A DNA stretch of 37,528 bases from Clostridiales bacterium. GTDB taxonomy: Bacteria > Bacillota > Clostridia > Oscillospirales > Oscillospiraceae. The notes beneath the pieces were generated by a model that ran no database searches, had not been told where the DNA came from, and saw only the letters and a list, made by a program, of their open reading frames with translations. Within the stretch, counting starts at the first letter, position 1. Each line of letters opens with the position of its first letter. Positions 17,212 through 25,030 of the stretch are shown one piece after another. Position numbers and translations under genes: made by a program. Where the stretch lies: contig SFDT01000017.1 of NCBI GenBank assembly GCA_004558115.1, positions 1-37,528 of the forward strand. The letters run 5' to 3'.

Positions 17212-17232
17212 ATTATAACAGACTCGCTGTTA
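17212..17232 (-). promoter_or_regulatory. Extended -10 promoter with palindrome upstream of the kinase operon
   Basis: On the minus strand TGTTATAAT gives an extended -10 (TATAAT at 17212-17217); no good -35 is seen. A perfect palindrome TAACAG-N5-CTGTTA (17216-17232) covers the spacer region. A poor -35 with a palindrome next to the -10 fits activator or autoregulator control, possibly by the KdpE-like regulator. Confidence 0.55.
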
Positions 17233-17294
17233 AATTTTTGCTAAAAAAACAGGGCGTAGAGGAGCCAGCAAAAAAAATAAAAAAATTTTTTTGG

Positions 17295-17322
17295 ATTTGT
17301 TGCACGTTCGCGTGCAACAAAT
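17295..17322. promoter_or_regulatory. Perfect 12-bp inverted repeat upstream of the phage-like cluster
   Basis: ATTTGTTGCACG (17295-17306), TTCG loop, CGTGCAACAAAT (17311-17322), immediately right of an A/T tract (17267-17292) and 44 bases before the first phage-like gene. It lacks a U tract on the plus strand; on the minus strand T-rich sequence begins only about 3-5 bases away and is interrupted by A bases. It is therefore more likely an operator or leader hairpin than a terminator. Confidence 0.5.
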
Positions 17323-17365
17323 GCCCCCTGGGAGACCATGGGTATCGACAGAAGGAGGCGGAGAG

Positions 17366-17833
17366 ATGGCAAAGAGCGAAAGTGGGCGGCTGGAGCGGTT
17401 CTGCCGGGCCTACCTGCGGACCATGGACCCGGAGCGGGCCGCCCGGGAGGCGGGCTGCCGGGACGGCTATGCCCAGCTGGCGGCGGAGCGCACCCAGAGG
17501 CGGTTGGAGCAGATGCGGGAGGCGGCCGTGGGCCAGCTGCGCCGGGAGGATGCCCTGCGGCGTCTGGCACAGCTGGCCTTCGGACAGGCCAACGACGGCG
17601 TGGAGCTGGCCCTGCGGGGCCGGGAGGCTTCGGCGGAGGGGCTGGACCTCTCGGCGGTGGCGGAGGTCCGGGTAACGGACAAGGGCGGCGTGGAAGTCAA
17701 ATTCGTGGACCGGGTGCGGGCACTGGAGGCCTTATGCGGCCTGCTGGGCGGAGACACCGGCAGGGGAGCGGAGGAGCTGCTCCAGGCGCTGAGCGCCGCC
17801 GGAGACGAGGAAGGAGCGTGGGAGCACGGCTGA
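17366..17833 (+). CDS. Terminase small subunit
   Basis: 155-aa protein of the terminase small subunit family (XtmA/Terminase_2 type), which recognises DNA for packaging and hands it to the large subunit. The N-terminal helix-turn-helix-like part reads RFCRAYLRTMDPERAAREAGCRDGYAQLAAE, followed by a charged helix (RTQRRLEQMREAAVGQLRREDALRRLAQLAF). The C-terminal part has VRVTDKGGVEVKFVDRVRALEALCGLLG. GAAGGAGGCG precedes the ATG at 17366. In generalised packagers this subunit decides how specific packaging is; no pac or cos site can be assigned here. It is the first gene of the cluster, 1 base before terL. Confidence 0.85.
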   Translation: MAKSESGRLERFCRAYLRTMDPERAAREAGCRDGYAQLAAERTQRRLEQMREAAVGQLRREDALRRLAQLAFGQANDGVELALRGREASAEGLDLSAVAEVRVTDKGGVEVKFVDRVRALEALCGLLGGDTGRGAEELLQALSAAGDEEGAWEHG

Positions 17834-17834
17834 G

Positions 17835-19076
17835 GTGTTGCGGTTTTCCCCCAAGCAGCGGCAGGTTTTGACCTGGTGGTGCCGGAAGGACCAGCCCTGG
17901 GAGGCCATCATCTGCGATGGGGCCGTCCGAAGCGGAAAGACGTTTTCCATGGGGCTTTCCTTCTTCCTGTGGGCCCAGACCTGCTTTAACGGGCAGCAGC
18001 TGGGCCTGTGCGGCAAGACCATCACCTCCCTGCGGCGCAACCTCCTGACGGAGCTGCTGCCCTGCCTGGGGCGGCTGGGCTTTTCCTGCCGGGAGAAGCG
18101 GTCGGAGAACCTGCTCATCGTGCGCTACGGCGGCCATGAGAACCGTTATCTGCTCTTTGGCGGCAGGGACGAGTCCAGCGCGGCCCTCATCCAGGGCAGC
18201 ACGCTGGCGGGAGTGCTGCTGGACGAAGCGGCACTGATGCCCCGCTCCTTCGTGGAGCAGGCCTGCGCCCGGTGCTCCGTGACGGGGAGCCGGCTGTGGT
18301 TCAACTGCAACCCCGAGGGGCCCCAGCACTGGTTTTACCGGGAGTGGATCTTAAAAGCGGAGGAGCGGCGGGCACTGTACCTCCATTTTACCATGGATGA
18401 CAACCCCGCTCTGTCGCCCCGTATCCGGGCCCGTTACCGCCGGGCTTATTCGGGGGTGTTCTACCGGCGGTTCGTACTGGGGGAGTGGACGGCGGCCCAG
18501 GGCCTGGTCTATGACTTTTTCGACCGGCAGCGGGACACGGTGCCGGCACCGGAGGGGCCCTTCCGCCAGTGGCGCATCTCCGTGGACTACGGTACGGCCA
18601 ACCCGGCGTCCTTTGGGCTTTGGGGTCTGCTGGACGGCGTTTGGTACCGGGTGGCGGAGCGGTATTTCGATTCCCGGAAGGAGGGGTGGCAGAAAACAGA
18701 CGCGGAATACGCCGTGGACCTCAAGGAGCTGGCGGCGGGGCGGAACATTCAGCGGGTCATCGTGGACCCGTCGGCGGCCAGCTTCATTGAGACGCTGCGG
18801 CGGGAGGGCTTTTCCGTGGTGCGGGCGGTGAATGACGTGGCCGACGGCATCCGGGTGACGGCGGACCTGCTGAAAAGTGGGCGCATCGTTTTGTGCCGGG
18901 AGTGCGGAGACTGCCTGCGGGAGATGGAGCAGTACTGCTGGGACGAGCGGGGCGGCCGGGACGCCCCCCGGAAAGAAAATGACCACGCCATGGACGACCT
19001 GCGGTATTTTGCCATGGACTTGGCGGGAGAAGGACACGGCGGCTTCGCGGCGACGTATGTGGAACGGCGTCCATGA
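17835..19076 (+). CDS. terL: Terminase large subunit
   Basis: 413-aa packaging motor and nuclease. The ATPase domain has Walker A in CDGAVRSGKTF (about residues 28-37) and Walker B VLLDEAA (Asp130/Glu131). The RNase H-like nuclease domain supplies Asp251 (SVDYGTANP), Asp311 (VIVDPSAA) and Asp387 (HAMDDLRYF), so both activities look intact. The family is closest to XtmB/Terminase_6 of PBSX-like phages. The start is GTG at 17835 or TTG at 17838. The last 75 bases of the gene (18995-19069) are repeated at 19211-19285. The second copy ends at a TGA overlapping the portal ATG, which was probably the original terL end before the 216-base duplication/insertion. Confidence 0.95.
   Translation: MLRFSPKQRQVLTWWCRKDQPWEAIICDGAVRSGKTFSMGLSFFLWAQTCFNGQQLGLCGKTITSLRRNLLTELLPCLGRLGFSCREKRSENLLIVRYGGHENRYLLFGGRDESSAALIQGSTLAGVLLDEAALMPRSFVEQACARCSVTGSRLWFNCNPEGPQHWFYREWILKAEERRALYLHFTMDDNPALSPRIRARYRRAYSGVFYRRFVLGEWTAAQGLVYDFFDRQRDTVPAPEGPFRQWRISVDYGTANPASFGLWGLLDGVWYRVAERYFDSRKEGWQKTDAEYAVDLKELAAGRNIQRVIVDPSAASFIETLRREGFSVVRAVNDVADGIRVTADLLKSGRIVLCRECGDCLREMEQYCWDERGGRDAPRKENDHAMDDLRYFAMDLAGEGHGGFAATYVERRP
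18995..19069 (+). repeat. Direct repeat copy 1 (inside terL 3' end)
   Basis: Seventy-five bases starting CGACCTGCGGTATTTTGCC and ending at GGAACGGCG, encoding the last conserved stretch of TerL (DLRYFAMD to YVERR). About five mismatches to copy 2 at 19211-19285; the offset is 216 bases, a multiple of three. Confidence 0.95.
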
Positions 19077-19210
19077 AGCGAGCAGAGCGAACCGCGGCTG
19101 AGCCGCGTACAAGCGTTTTCCGCTTGCGGAAAACCTTGGGGCCGGCGGGCTTTGCCTGACGGCCCAGAATCAGATGAAAAGGGCTCCCATGGGCGAAGGC
19201 CATGGGAAAG
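19070..19210 (+). other. Hairpin-rich insert between the terL repeats
   Basis: 141 non-coding bases between the two repeat copies, containing several inverted repeats: CCGCGGCTGAGCCGCG-like near 19090, TTTTCCGC-TT-GCGGAAAA near 19115, and CCCATGG/CCATGGG near 19186-19205. No gene fits. Possibly a small structured repeat element of this lineage that arrived with, or caused, the duplication. Confidence 0.6.
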
Positions 19211-19285
19211 CGACCTGCGGTATTTTGCCATGGACCTGGCGGGAGAGGAACACGGGGGCTTCGCGGCGACGTATGTGGAGCGGCG
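19211..19285 (+). repeat. Direct repeat copy 2 (remnant terL 3' end)
   Basis: Second copy of the TerL C-terminal coding segment. In frame it would end YVERRI with a TGA (19290-19292) overlapping the portal start codon as ATGA, the arrangement used elsewhere in the cluster. It now only supplies the ribosome binding site region of the portal gene. Confidence 0.95.
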
Positions 19286-19288
19286 GAT

Positions 19289-20479
19289 ATGACAGAGAAA
19301 CGGAGGCGGATATCAAACGTGAGATGGTTTAAAAAGAGGGAGAGTGTATCAGCGGCGCCGGTGCAGCTGCGCAGCGGAGAGCAGCACCCCTTTGGGATGC
19401 TGGGGGACTATGTGCCTCTGCGCAGTGGGGAGGACCGGCTGTACCGGGCGGTGCGGGAGGCGGTGCCCCTGGTGGACGCCGCTATTTACAAGCTGGTGCG
19501 GATGTGCGGCGGCGTGACGGCCCGCTGCGGCGACGCTGCCGCGGAGCGGGAGCTGGCGGTGTTTTTGCGGACGGTGCCCGTGGGGCGGGGACAGTTCGGC
19601 ATGAACGCCTTTCTGGACTGCTATTTGGATTCCCTGCTGACTTACGGCAGGGCGGTGGGGGAGATGGTGCCCGCCGGCGGGAACCGGGACATCGCCGCGC
19701 TGCTGTGCGGCCGGGTGGACCGGGTGGAGATCCGGGAGGGGGAACACCCCCTGGACTTTGTGCTGTGCGGGCCGGATGAATACGGACACGTCCAGCCCCT
19801 GCCCTACCAGCAGCTGCTGCTGTTCACCCCCTTCCACCCGGAGGCGGAGAACCCCTACGGCGTGTCGCTGCTGCGTTCCTTGCCGTTTCTGGCGGATATC
19901 CTTATGAAAATCTACCACACCATCGGCGTCAACTGGGAGCGGTGCGGCAATGTGCGCTTCGCCGTCACCTGCCGGGACGGCGACGGACAGGCGGCGGAGC
20001 GGAGCCGCCAGCTGGCCGGGGAGTGGTCCCGGGCCATGGCGGAGAGCCGCAATGGAAGCGTCCGGGACTTTGTGGCGGTGGGCGACGTGGAGATCCGCGT
20101 CATCGGCGGAGACGCGCCCATTCTGGACAGCGAGGTGCCCGTGCGGCAGATCCTGGAGCAGATCGTGGCCAAGACCGGCATCCCGCCCTTCATGCTGGGC
20201 CTCAGCTGGAGCTCCACGGAGCGGATGAGCGCCCAGCAGGCGGATCTGCTGACCACGGAGATCACCGCCATCCGCCGGACGCTGACGCCGGTGGTGGAGC
20301 GGGTGTGCCGCATGTGGCTGCGGATGCATGGCTATTCCTGCGGCTGCGAGGTGGTCTGGGATGACATCAACCTCCAGGACGAGGTGGAGGAGTCCAGAGC
20401 GGAGCTTTACCGGGAGCAGGCCAGGCGGCTGCGCATTGAAAATGACCGGATGGAACAGGAAAACGAGGGAGGCGTGTAA
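19289..20479 (+). CDS. Portal protein
   Basis: 396-aa phage portal protein, the dodecameric ring at the head vertex through which DNA enters and leaves. After a basic N terminus it has the family pattern AVREAVPLVDAAIYKLVRMCGG, a middle domain with QLLLFTPFHPEAENPYGVSLLRSLPFLAD, the clip/stem region, and a conserved C-terminal part with IVAKTGIPPFMLGLSW...ADLLTTEITAIRRTLTP. The C terminus is a charged helix (RREQARRLRIENDRMEQEN-like). The ATG at 19289 follows the second terL repeat and has GTGGAG upstream. The length is at the short end for portals, consistent with the compact genes of this cluster. Confidence 0.88.
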   Translation: MTEKRRRISNVRWFKKRESVSAAPVQLRSGEQHPFGMLGDYVPLRSGEDRLYRAVREAVPLVDAAIYKLVRMCGGVTARCGDAAAERELAVFLRTVPVGRGQFGMNAFLDCYLDSLLTYGRAVGEMVPAGGNRDIAALLCGRVDRVEIREGEHPLDFVLCGPDEYGHVQPLPYQQLLLFTPFHPEAENPYGVSLLRSLPFLADILMKIYHTIGVNWERCGNVRFAVTCRDGDGQAAERSRQLAGEWSRAMAESRNGSVRDFVAVGDVEIRVIGGDAPILDSEVPVRQILEQIVAKTGIPPFMLGLSWSSTERMSAQQADLLTTEITAIRRTLTPVVERVCRMWLRMHGYSCGCEVVWDDINLQDEVEESRAELYREQARRLRIENDRMEQENEGGV

Positions 20480-20485
20480 AAGAAC

Positions 20486-21334
20486 ATGGCGACGGAGGAA
20501 ATGCAGAGGGAGCTGGAGCGCATCAACCAGTTTGCCAAGACACCGCTGACGGCGGAGCAGGTGTACACCTTTACGCTGCGGCTGTGCGACAACGAGGTGG
20601 ACCGGGACCTGGAGCGGTTCGCACCGGAGGCACTGGAGGAGCTGGGCAGGCTGTTCGTAGGCAAAAGCGGCGTGTTTGACCACCAGTGGTCCGCCCAGGG
20701 CCAGACGGCCCGCATCTACCGCACGGAGGTGGTGGAGGAGCCCGCCGTCACCACGGCGGCGGGAGACCGCTACCGCTGGCTGAAAGGCTGGGCCTACCTG
20801 CTGCGGACGGAGAAGAACGCGGACCTCATCGCGGAGATCGAGGGCGGCATCAAAAAGGAGGTCAGCGTGGGATGCAGCATGGGGCGGCAGGTGTGCTCCA
20901 TCTGCGGCGCCGAGGGGGGCTGCCAGCACGTGAAGGGGCAGCAGTACGGCGGCAAGCTGTGCTTTACGGAGCTGCGGGAGCCCCTGGACGCCTACGAGTG
21001 GTCCTTTGTGGCGGTGCCCGCCCAGCGGGGGGCCGGCGTTTTGAAACGCTACGGCCAGGAGGACCGGCAGACGGCCCTGCTGCACAAGCAGGCGGCGCTG
21101 GGCCAGAAGTATCTGAAGGAGCTGCGCCGGGAGGTGGTGCGCCTGGCCATGCTGGCGGACGACGGACTGGACGGCGGCGTGTTCGCCGCCGCGGCGGACC
21201 GCCTGGAGGAGCCGGAGCTGCTGGAGCTGAAGCGGGCCTATGAAAAGCAGGCCGCCCGGCGATTTCCCGCCATGCCCCAGCTGCGGGACCGGGAAGTGGA
21301 GCAGCGGGGCGATGAGACCGTATTTCTCGTCTGA
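20486..21334 (+). CDS. Predicted capsid maturation protease/scaffold
   Basis: 282-aa protein at the position of the prohead protease. The N-terminal domain has DNEVDRDLERFAPEAL, the candidate catalytic His in GVFDHQWSAQG and candidate Ser in KKEVSVGCSMGR, as in assemblin-like (U35/S78-type) proteases. A zinc-like cluster follows (CSICG...CQHVKG...LCF), then LREPLDAYEWSFVAVPAQRGAGV, typical of such proteins in Gram-positive phages. The C-terminal 90 residues are Leu/Glu/Arg-rich and predicted helical, suitable as a scaffold. Protease activity is inferred from motif spacing and gene order. Ribosome binding site spacing is long (GGGAGG about 14 bases upstream). Confidence 0.72.
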   Translation: MATEEMQRELERINQFAKTPLTAEQVYTFTLRLCDNEVDRDLERFAPEALEELGRLFVGKSGVFDHQWSAQGQTARIYRTEVVEEPAVTTAAGDRYRWLKGWAYLLRTEKNADLIAEIEGGIKKEVSVGCSMGRQVCSICGAEGGCQHVKGQQYGGKLCFTELREPLDAYEWSFVAVPAQRGAGVLKRYGQEDRQTALLHKQAALGQKYLKELRREVVRLAMLADDGLDGGVFAAAADRLEEPELLELKRAYEKQAARRFPAMPQLRDREVEQRGDETVFLV

Positions 21335-21360
21335 GGACGATCAAAGAAAGGAGAACAGGC

Positions 21361-21705
21361 ATGAATTATTCTTATGAGGGCATCGGACAGTGGTGTGCCA
21401 CCTTTGCGGGCAGCCAGGCGGAGGAGGGCCAGGTGGTCAAGCTCACCGCCGGAAAGACCGTGGGTCCCTGCGCCGCTGGTGACGGCTTCTGCGGCGTGGT
21501 GCAGAGCGTCAGCCGGGATGGGGAGGCCTGCACCGTGGCCCTGGGCGGCATGGTACAGGCGGCCTACACCGGCACGGCGCCCGCACTGGGCTGGAGCGGC
21601 CTTTCCGCCAACGGCACCGGCGGCGTCAAGGCGGACAGCGCCGGCCACAGCTATCTGGTGGTGGATGTGGACAGCACCGGCGGAACCGTGACATTCGTAC
21701 TGTAA
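21361..21705 (+). CDS. Head decoration-like protein
   Basis: 114-aa Gly/Ala/Val-rich beta protein directly before the capsid gene, the usual place of a head decoration or stabilisation protein. The sequence alternates short strands and glycines (EEGQVVKLTAGKTVGPCAAGD, VALGGMVQAAYTGTAPALGW), as in DUF2190-like decoration proteins. GAAAGGAGAACAGGC precedes the ATG. Function is inferred from position and composition. Confidence 0.65.
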   Translation: MNYSYEGIGQWCATFAGSQAEEGQVVKLTAGKTVGPCAAGDGFCGVVQSVSRDGEACTVALGGMVQAAYTGTAPALGWSGLSANGTGGVKADSAGHSYLVVDVDSTGGTVTFVL

Positions 21706-21718
21706 GGAGGAACGAGAT

Positions 21719-22750
21719 ATGGCATATCATTACGAGAATATCCATCTGGAGAAGGGTATGTATGGCCGCAGCGGCCAGAGCTTTGCCAAGACGCTGGAGG
21801 AGCTGGACCCCAGTGAGCACTACCGCGGCACGCCCCTGGAGGGCCTGGACGCCTTCCAGCGGCAGCTCAAGCGCTTTGATATCAAGGTCAAGGGCGCCGG
21901 CAGCGACATGGTGGAGAAATTTTTCCACACCACCGAGTCCTCCGTGCTGTTTCCCGAATTCGTGTCCCGGGTGGTGCGCCAGGGACTGGAGGAGGGCAGC
22001 ATTCTGCCGGACCTGGTGGCGACTGTGACCCACTTTGACGGTATGGATTACCGCTCTATCACCTCCGTGCCCACGGAGGAGGACAAGAAGCTCCGCCGGG
22101 TGGAGGAGGGCGCCGCCATCCCCGAGACTGTCATCCGCACCCAGGAGAATCTGGTGCGCCTGCACAAGCGGGGCCGTATGCTGGTGGCGTCCTACGAGGC
22201 CATCCGCTTCCAGCGGCTGGACCTGTTTTCCGTGACCCTGCGCCAGATCGGCGCCTACATCGGCCGGATGCACCTGGCGGACGCCGTGGGCGTCCTCACC
22301 AACGGCGACGGCAACGGCAACGCCGCGGTGGTGTACAAGGTGGGCACCAGCCCCATTTCCGGCTCCGCCGGGACTCTCAGCTACGAGGCTATGGTGGACT
22401 TCTGGAGCCAGTTTGACCCCTACACCATGAATACGCTGCTGGTGGGCAGCGACATGATGCTGGCCATGCTGAAGATGCAGGAGTTCCAGAACCCCCTGAC
22501 CGGCCTGAACTTCCAAGGCACCGGCACCCTGACCACCCCCCTGGGCGCCAAGCTGCTGCGCAGCAGTGTGGTGCCCGCGAGCACCCTCATCGGCCTGGAC
22601 AATCGCTACGCCCTGGAGCAGATCAGCAGCAGCGACATCCTGGTGGAATACGACAAGCTCATCGACCGCCAGCTGGAGCGGGCGGCCATCACCTCCATCT
22701 CCGGCTTTGCCAAGCTGTCCACGGACGCTTCCAAGGTCCTGAAGGTGTGA
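21719..22750 (+). CDS. Major capsid protein (HK97 fold)
   Basis: 343-aa major head protein. Position after protease and decoration genes and the sequence pattern fit an HK97-like fold: an N-terminal segment with coiled residues (about 20-60), E-loop region (HTTESSVLFPEFVSRVVRQG), the A/P-domain core with LDLFSVTLRQIGAYIGRMHLADAVG, and the C-terminal RQLERAAITSISGFAKLSTDASKVLKV. No long N-terminal delta domain is visible, so cleavage may be limited. AAGGAGGAACGAGAT precedes the ATG. A capsid, together with intact terminase, separates this cluster from headless tailocins. Confidence 0.9.
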   Translation: MAYHYENIHLEKGMYGRSGQSFAKTLEELDPSEHYRGTPLEGLDAFQRQLKRFDIKVKGAGSDMVEKFFHTTESSVLFPEFVSRVVRQGLEEGSILPDLVATVTHFDGMDYRSITSVPTEEDKKLRRVEEGAAIPETVIRTQENLVRLHKRGRMLVASYEAIRFQRLDLFSVTLRQIGAYIGRMHLADAVGVLTNGDGNGNAAVVYKVGTSPISGSAGTLSYEAMVDFWSQFDPYTMNTLLVGSDMMLAMLKMQEFQNPLTGLNFQGTGTLTTPLGAKLLRSSVVPASTLIGLDNRYALEQISSSDILVEYDKLIDRQLERAAITSISGFAKLSTDASKVLKV

Positions 22751-22777
22751 GCACTGCTTGGCGGGGAGGCATGACGC

Positions 22778-23140
22778 ATGGAACAGACGATCCGAAAACT
22801 GGCGGAGACAGTGAGCGGCGCCGGAGAGGATGAGGCGGCCCTGCTGGTGGCCCTGTGCGGCGCGGCCATCCGCCGCTGGCGGGGACGGCTCCGGGAGGGG
22901 CTGACGGCCGAGGACTGCGGCACGGCCTTCCACTGCGCAGCGGCCTTTACCGCCGCGGCGGACCTGCTCTCCGGCGGCGGAGACGGCGCGGCGTCCTTTA
23001 CGGCGGGGCAGGTGTCGGTGAAAGCCAGGACGGCGGCGGAGTCCGCCGCCCTGGCCGCATCTCTCCGCCGGGCGGCGGAGGAGCTGATGGCGCCCTATAC
23101 CGTGCCGGGAGACTTCGCGTTCCTGGGGGTGCGGGGATGA
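22778..23140 (+). CDS. Head-tail connector protein
   Basis: 120-aa, mostly helical, Ala-rich protein (RKLAETVSGAGEDEAALLVALCGAAIRRWRGRL) just after the capsid gene, where the head completion/connector protein (gp6-like, XkdG/H region of PBSX) is encoded. The spacing of charged helices fits the family, but no diagnostic motif is seen. GGGGAGGC lies upstream of the ATG. It overlaps the next gene by ATGA. Confidence 0.65.
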   Translation: MEQTIRKLAETVSGAGEDEAALLVALCGAAIRRWRGRLREGLTAEDCGTAFHCAAAFTAAADLLSGGGDGAASFTAGQVSVKARTAAESAALAASLRRAAEELMAPYTVPGDFAFLGVRG

Positions 23141-23460
23141 GACAAAACCTGATGCGGGACCTGCTGGACCGGTGGGGACAGGAGGTCACCGTGGAGACCG
23201 CCGGCGGCACCGCAGCGGCCAGGGCCTTTTTGCAGCCCTTGGCGGAGCGGGACGAGGCGGTGCCGGAGCGTGTGACCAACATCGGCTGGACGGATGAGCG
23301 GCTGTGGCTGTATCTGGGCGATACGGCGGCGGACACGGGAGACACCGTCACATGGAACGGCAGACGCTTCCGGGTACGGAGCGGACGGCCCTGGTATGTG
23401 GGCAGGCGGCTGAACCACTGGTGGGCGGTGCTGGAGGCGGCAAAGGAGGCGGCGGAGTGA
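23137..23460 (+). CDS. Head-tail joining (stopper-like) protein
   Basis: 107-aa small beta-rich protein starting at the ATGA overlap with the preceding gene. The segment DTVTWNGRRFRVRSGRPWYVGRRLNHWWAVLE is typical of short neck/stopper proteins that seal the portal and accept the tail. Function is inferred from position and pattern. The stop codon overlaps the GTG start of the next gene. Confidence 0.6.
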   Translation: MRQNLMRDLLDRWGQEVTVETAGGTAAARAFLQPLAERDEAVPERVTNIGWTDERLWLYLGDTAADTGDTVTWNGRRFRVRSGRPWYVGRRLNHWWAVLEAAKEAAE

Positions 23461-23951
23461 GAGAATTGGCGTTGGTGCGGGACGAGGTGGTCCGGGCCCT
23501 GCGGGAGGCGGGGCTCACCGCCTTTGCCGCCTGGCCTCCGGAGCGGATGCGGGACTACGGCGGCGCCGTGGCGGCGGTGGACGTAGGCACCGCGGAAAGC
23601 GGGCCCATGGGCTTTTGCAACTACCTGGGCGAGACCTATGACCAGACCCTCGGCACGGTGCGGGAGGTGTACGGCAAGCAGCTGGAGGCGGAGATCCTGG
23701 TGGACCTGCGGGCCCAGCGGGCGGCGGACTGCGAAGCGGCCTGCGCTCAGGCGGCGGATGTGCTGCTGGGCGGGCTCGCGGAGGGCATCCGCTGCGGAGA
23801 GCTGGCCTGGGAGGGCCTTTGCTGGGACAAAGCCGCCGGAATGTTCCGGCGCCGGGGACGCTTGCAGTGCCGGGCGGTGTTCGTGGCGGAGGCCGGCGAG
23901 GACGATGAGACATTTTTGGACTTTCGACTGAAGGGAGTTTTGACCACTTGA
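23457..23951 (+). CDS. Tail completion/terminator-like protein
   Basis: 164-aa protein beginning with GTG at 23457, with AAAGGAGG upstream and the previous stop overlapping. It lies just before the sheath gene, the position of the tail terminator or tail completion protein in contractile phages. The N-terminal helix (ELALVRDEVVRALREAGL) and the following alternating strands fit that role. C-terminal residues FLDFRLKGVLTT recall tail completion proteins. Its stop (TGA 23949-23951) overlaps the TTG start of the sheath gene. Confidence 0.6.
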   Translation: MRELALVRDEVVRALREAGLTAFAAWPPERMRDYGGAVAAVDVGTAESGPMGFCNYLGETYDQTLGTVREVYGKQLEAEILVDLRAQRAADCEAACAQAADVLLGGLAEGIRCGELAWEGLCWDKAAGMFRRRGRLQCRAVFVAEAGEDDETFLDFRLKGVLTT

Positions 23952-25009
23952 GTGAGACGAGACATGAGCGGCCGGGTGTGTATTCGGCCTATGACGCATC
24001 GGCGGTGGTATCCGCCGGCGCGGCGCCCAAAAACATCGGCGTGGCGGCAAAGGCCGCCGGCGGAACCGTGGGGGCGGCTGTGACCCTGACCGGCTATGCC
24101 GCCGGTGTGCGGGCCTTCGGAGAGGACACGGAGGCGGGCATGAGCACCATTTTGAAGCTGCTGTTCCAAAACGGTGCGTCCAGCGTGACGGCGGTGCGCG
24201 TGGCGGACGAGGGCACTCTGGCGGACTATGAGGCGGCATTCGCCGTGCTTGGCAGCCAGGATGTGCAGGTGGTGGTCTGCGACAGCGGCGAAGTGCGTGT
24301 GCACCAGGCCCTGCGCGCCGCCGTGGAGAGCGACTCCGCTGTCCGCCGGGAGCGGATCGCCGTGGTGGGCGGCAGCGGTGAGACGGCGGCGGAGCTGGTG
24401 AGCCACGCCGCGGAGCTGAACAGTGAGCGGATGGTGCTGGTGGGCCCCGACGCGCTGGACAGCGACGGCGGAACGCTGCCCGGCGTGTTCGCGGCGGCGG
24501 CCGTGGCCGGCGTCATCGCTGCCGGTACGGACCCGGCGGTGCCCCTGAACGGCGCGGAGCTGCGGGGCCTGGGCGGCCTGGCCGCGTCTTACAGCGACAA
24601 CGAGATCGACCTGCTGGTGCGGGGCGGCGTGACGCCCCTGGAGAGCGAGAGCGGCATCATCGCGCCGGTGCGGGGCGTCACCACCCGCACCACCACCGGC
24701 GGCGCGGCGGATGCCACCTGGCGGGAGCTGACCACCATCCTCATCGTGGACGATATCATCCCCGCTGTCCGCGGCGCCCTGCGCAGCAAATTCGCCCGCA
24801 CCAAAAACACAGCCAGAAACCGGGGGGCCATCCGCTCCCAGGTCATCGTGGAGCTGGAGAAGAAGGTGGCCGCGGAGATCATCGACAGCTACGGCGAGGT
24901 GACGGCTACCGCCGACCCCGATGACCCCACGGTTTGCTTGGTGGAGTTCGGCTTTGCCGTGGCCCACGGCCTGAACCAGATCTACCTGACGGTGCATATC
25001 ACCGTTTAA
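23948..25009 (+). CDS. Contractile tail sheath protein (XkdK-like)
   Basis: 353-aa sheath subunit. The N terminus RPGVYSAYDASAVVSAGAAPKNIGVAAKAAGG is the recognisable start of PBSX XkdK-type sheaths. The C-terminal domain contains NEIDLLVRGGVTPLE, the region DIIPAVRGALRSKFARTKNT and the final strand GLNQIYLTVHITV that forms the inter-subunit mesh. It is about 110 residues shorter than PBSX XkdK, mainly in the middle domain, so the sheath surface is reduced. The start is TTG at 23948 with AAGGGAG upstream. This gene proves that the tail is of contractile type. Confidence 0.92.
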   Translation: MSETRHERPGVYSAYDASAVVSAGAAPKNIGVAAKAAGGTVGAAVTLTGYAAGVRAFGEDTEAGMSTILKLLFQNGASSVTAVRVADEGTLADYEAAFAVLGSQDVQVVVCDSGEVRVHQALRAAVESDSAVRRERIAVVGGSGETAAELVSHAAELNSERMVLVGPDALDSDGGTLPGVFAAAAVAGVIAAGTDPAVPLNGAELRGLGGLAASYSDNEIDLLVRGGVTPLESESGIIAPVRGVTTRTTTGGAADATWRELTTILIVDDIIPAVRGALRSKFARTKNTARNRGAIRSQVIVELEKKVAAEIIDSYGEVTATADPDDPTVCLVEFGFAVAHGLNQIYLTVHITV

Positions 25010-25030
25010 CGGCGGAAGGAGGGAACAAGC

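Noticed and set aside
17295..17322. Inverted repeat as an intrinsic terminator
   Set aside because: No U tract follows on the plus strand, and the T-rich sequence on the minus strand is interrupted and no gene reads into it from the right.
17192..17365. Plus-strand frame MKTDHIYYNRLAVKFLLKKQG running from the kinase promoter region towards terS
   Set aside because: Weak ribosome binding site, A/T-tract codons, covers a palindrome and inverted repeat, and stays out of frame with terS.
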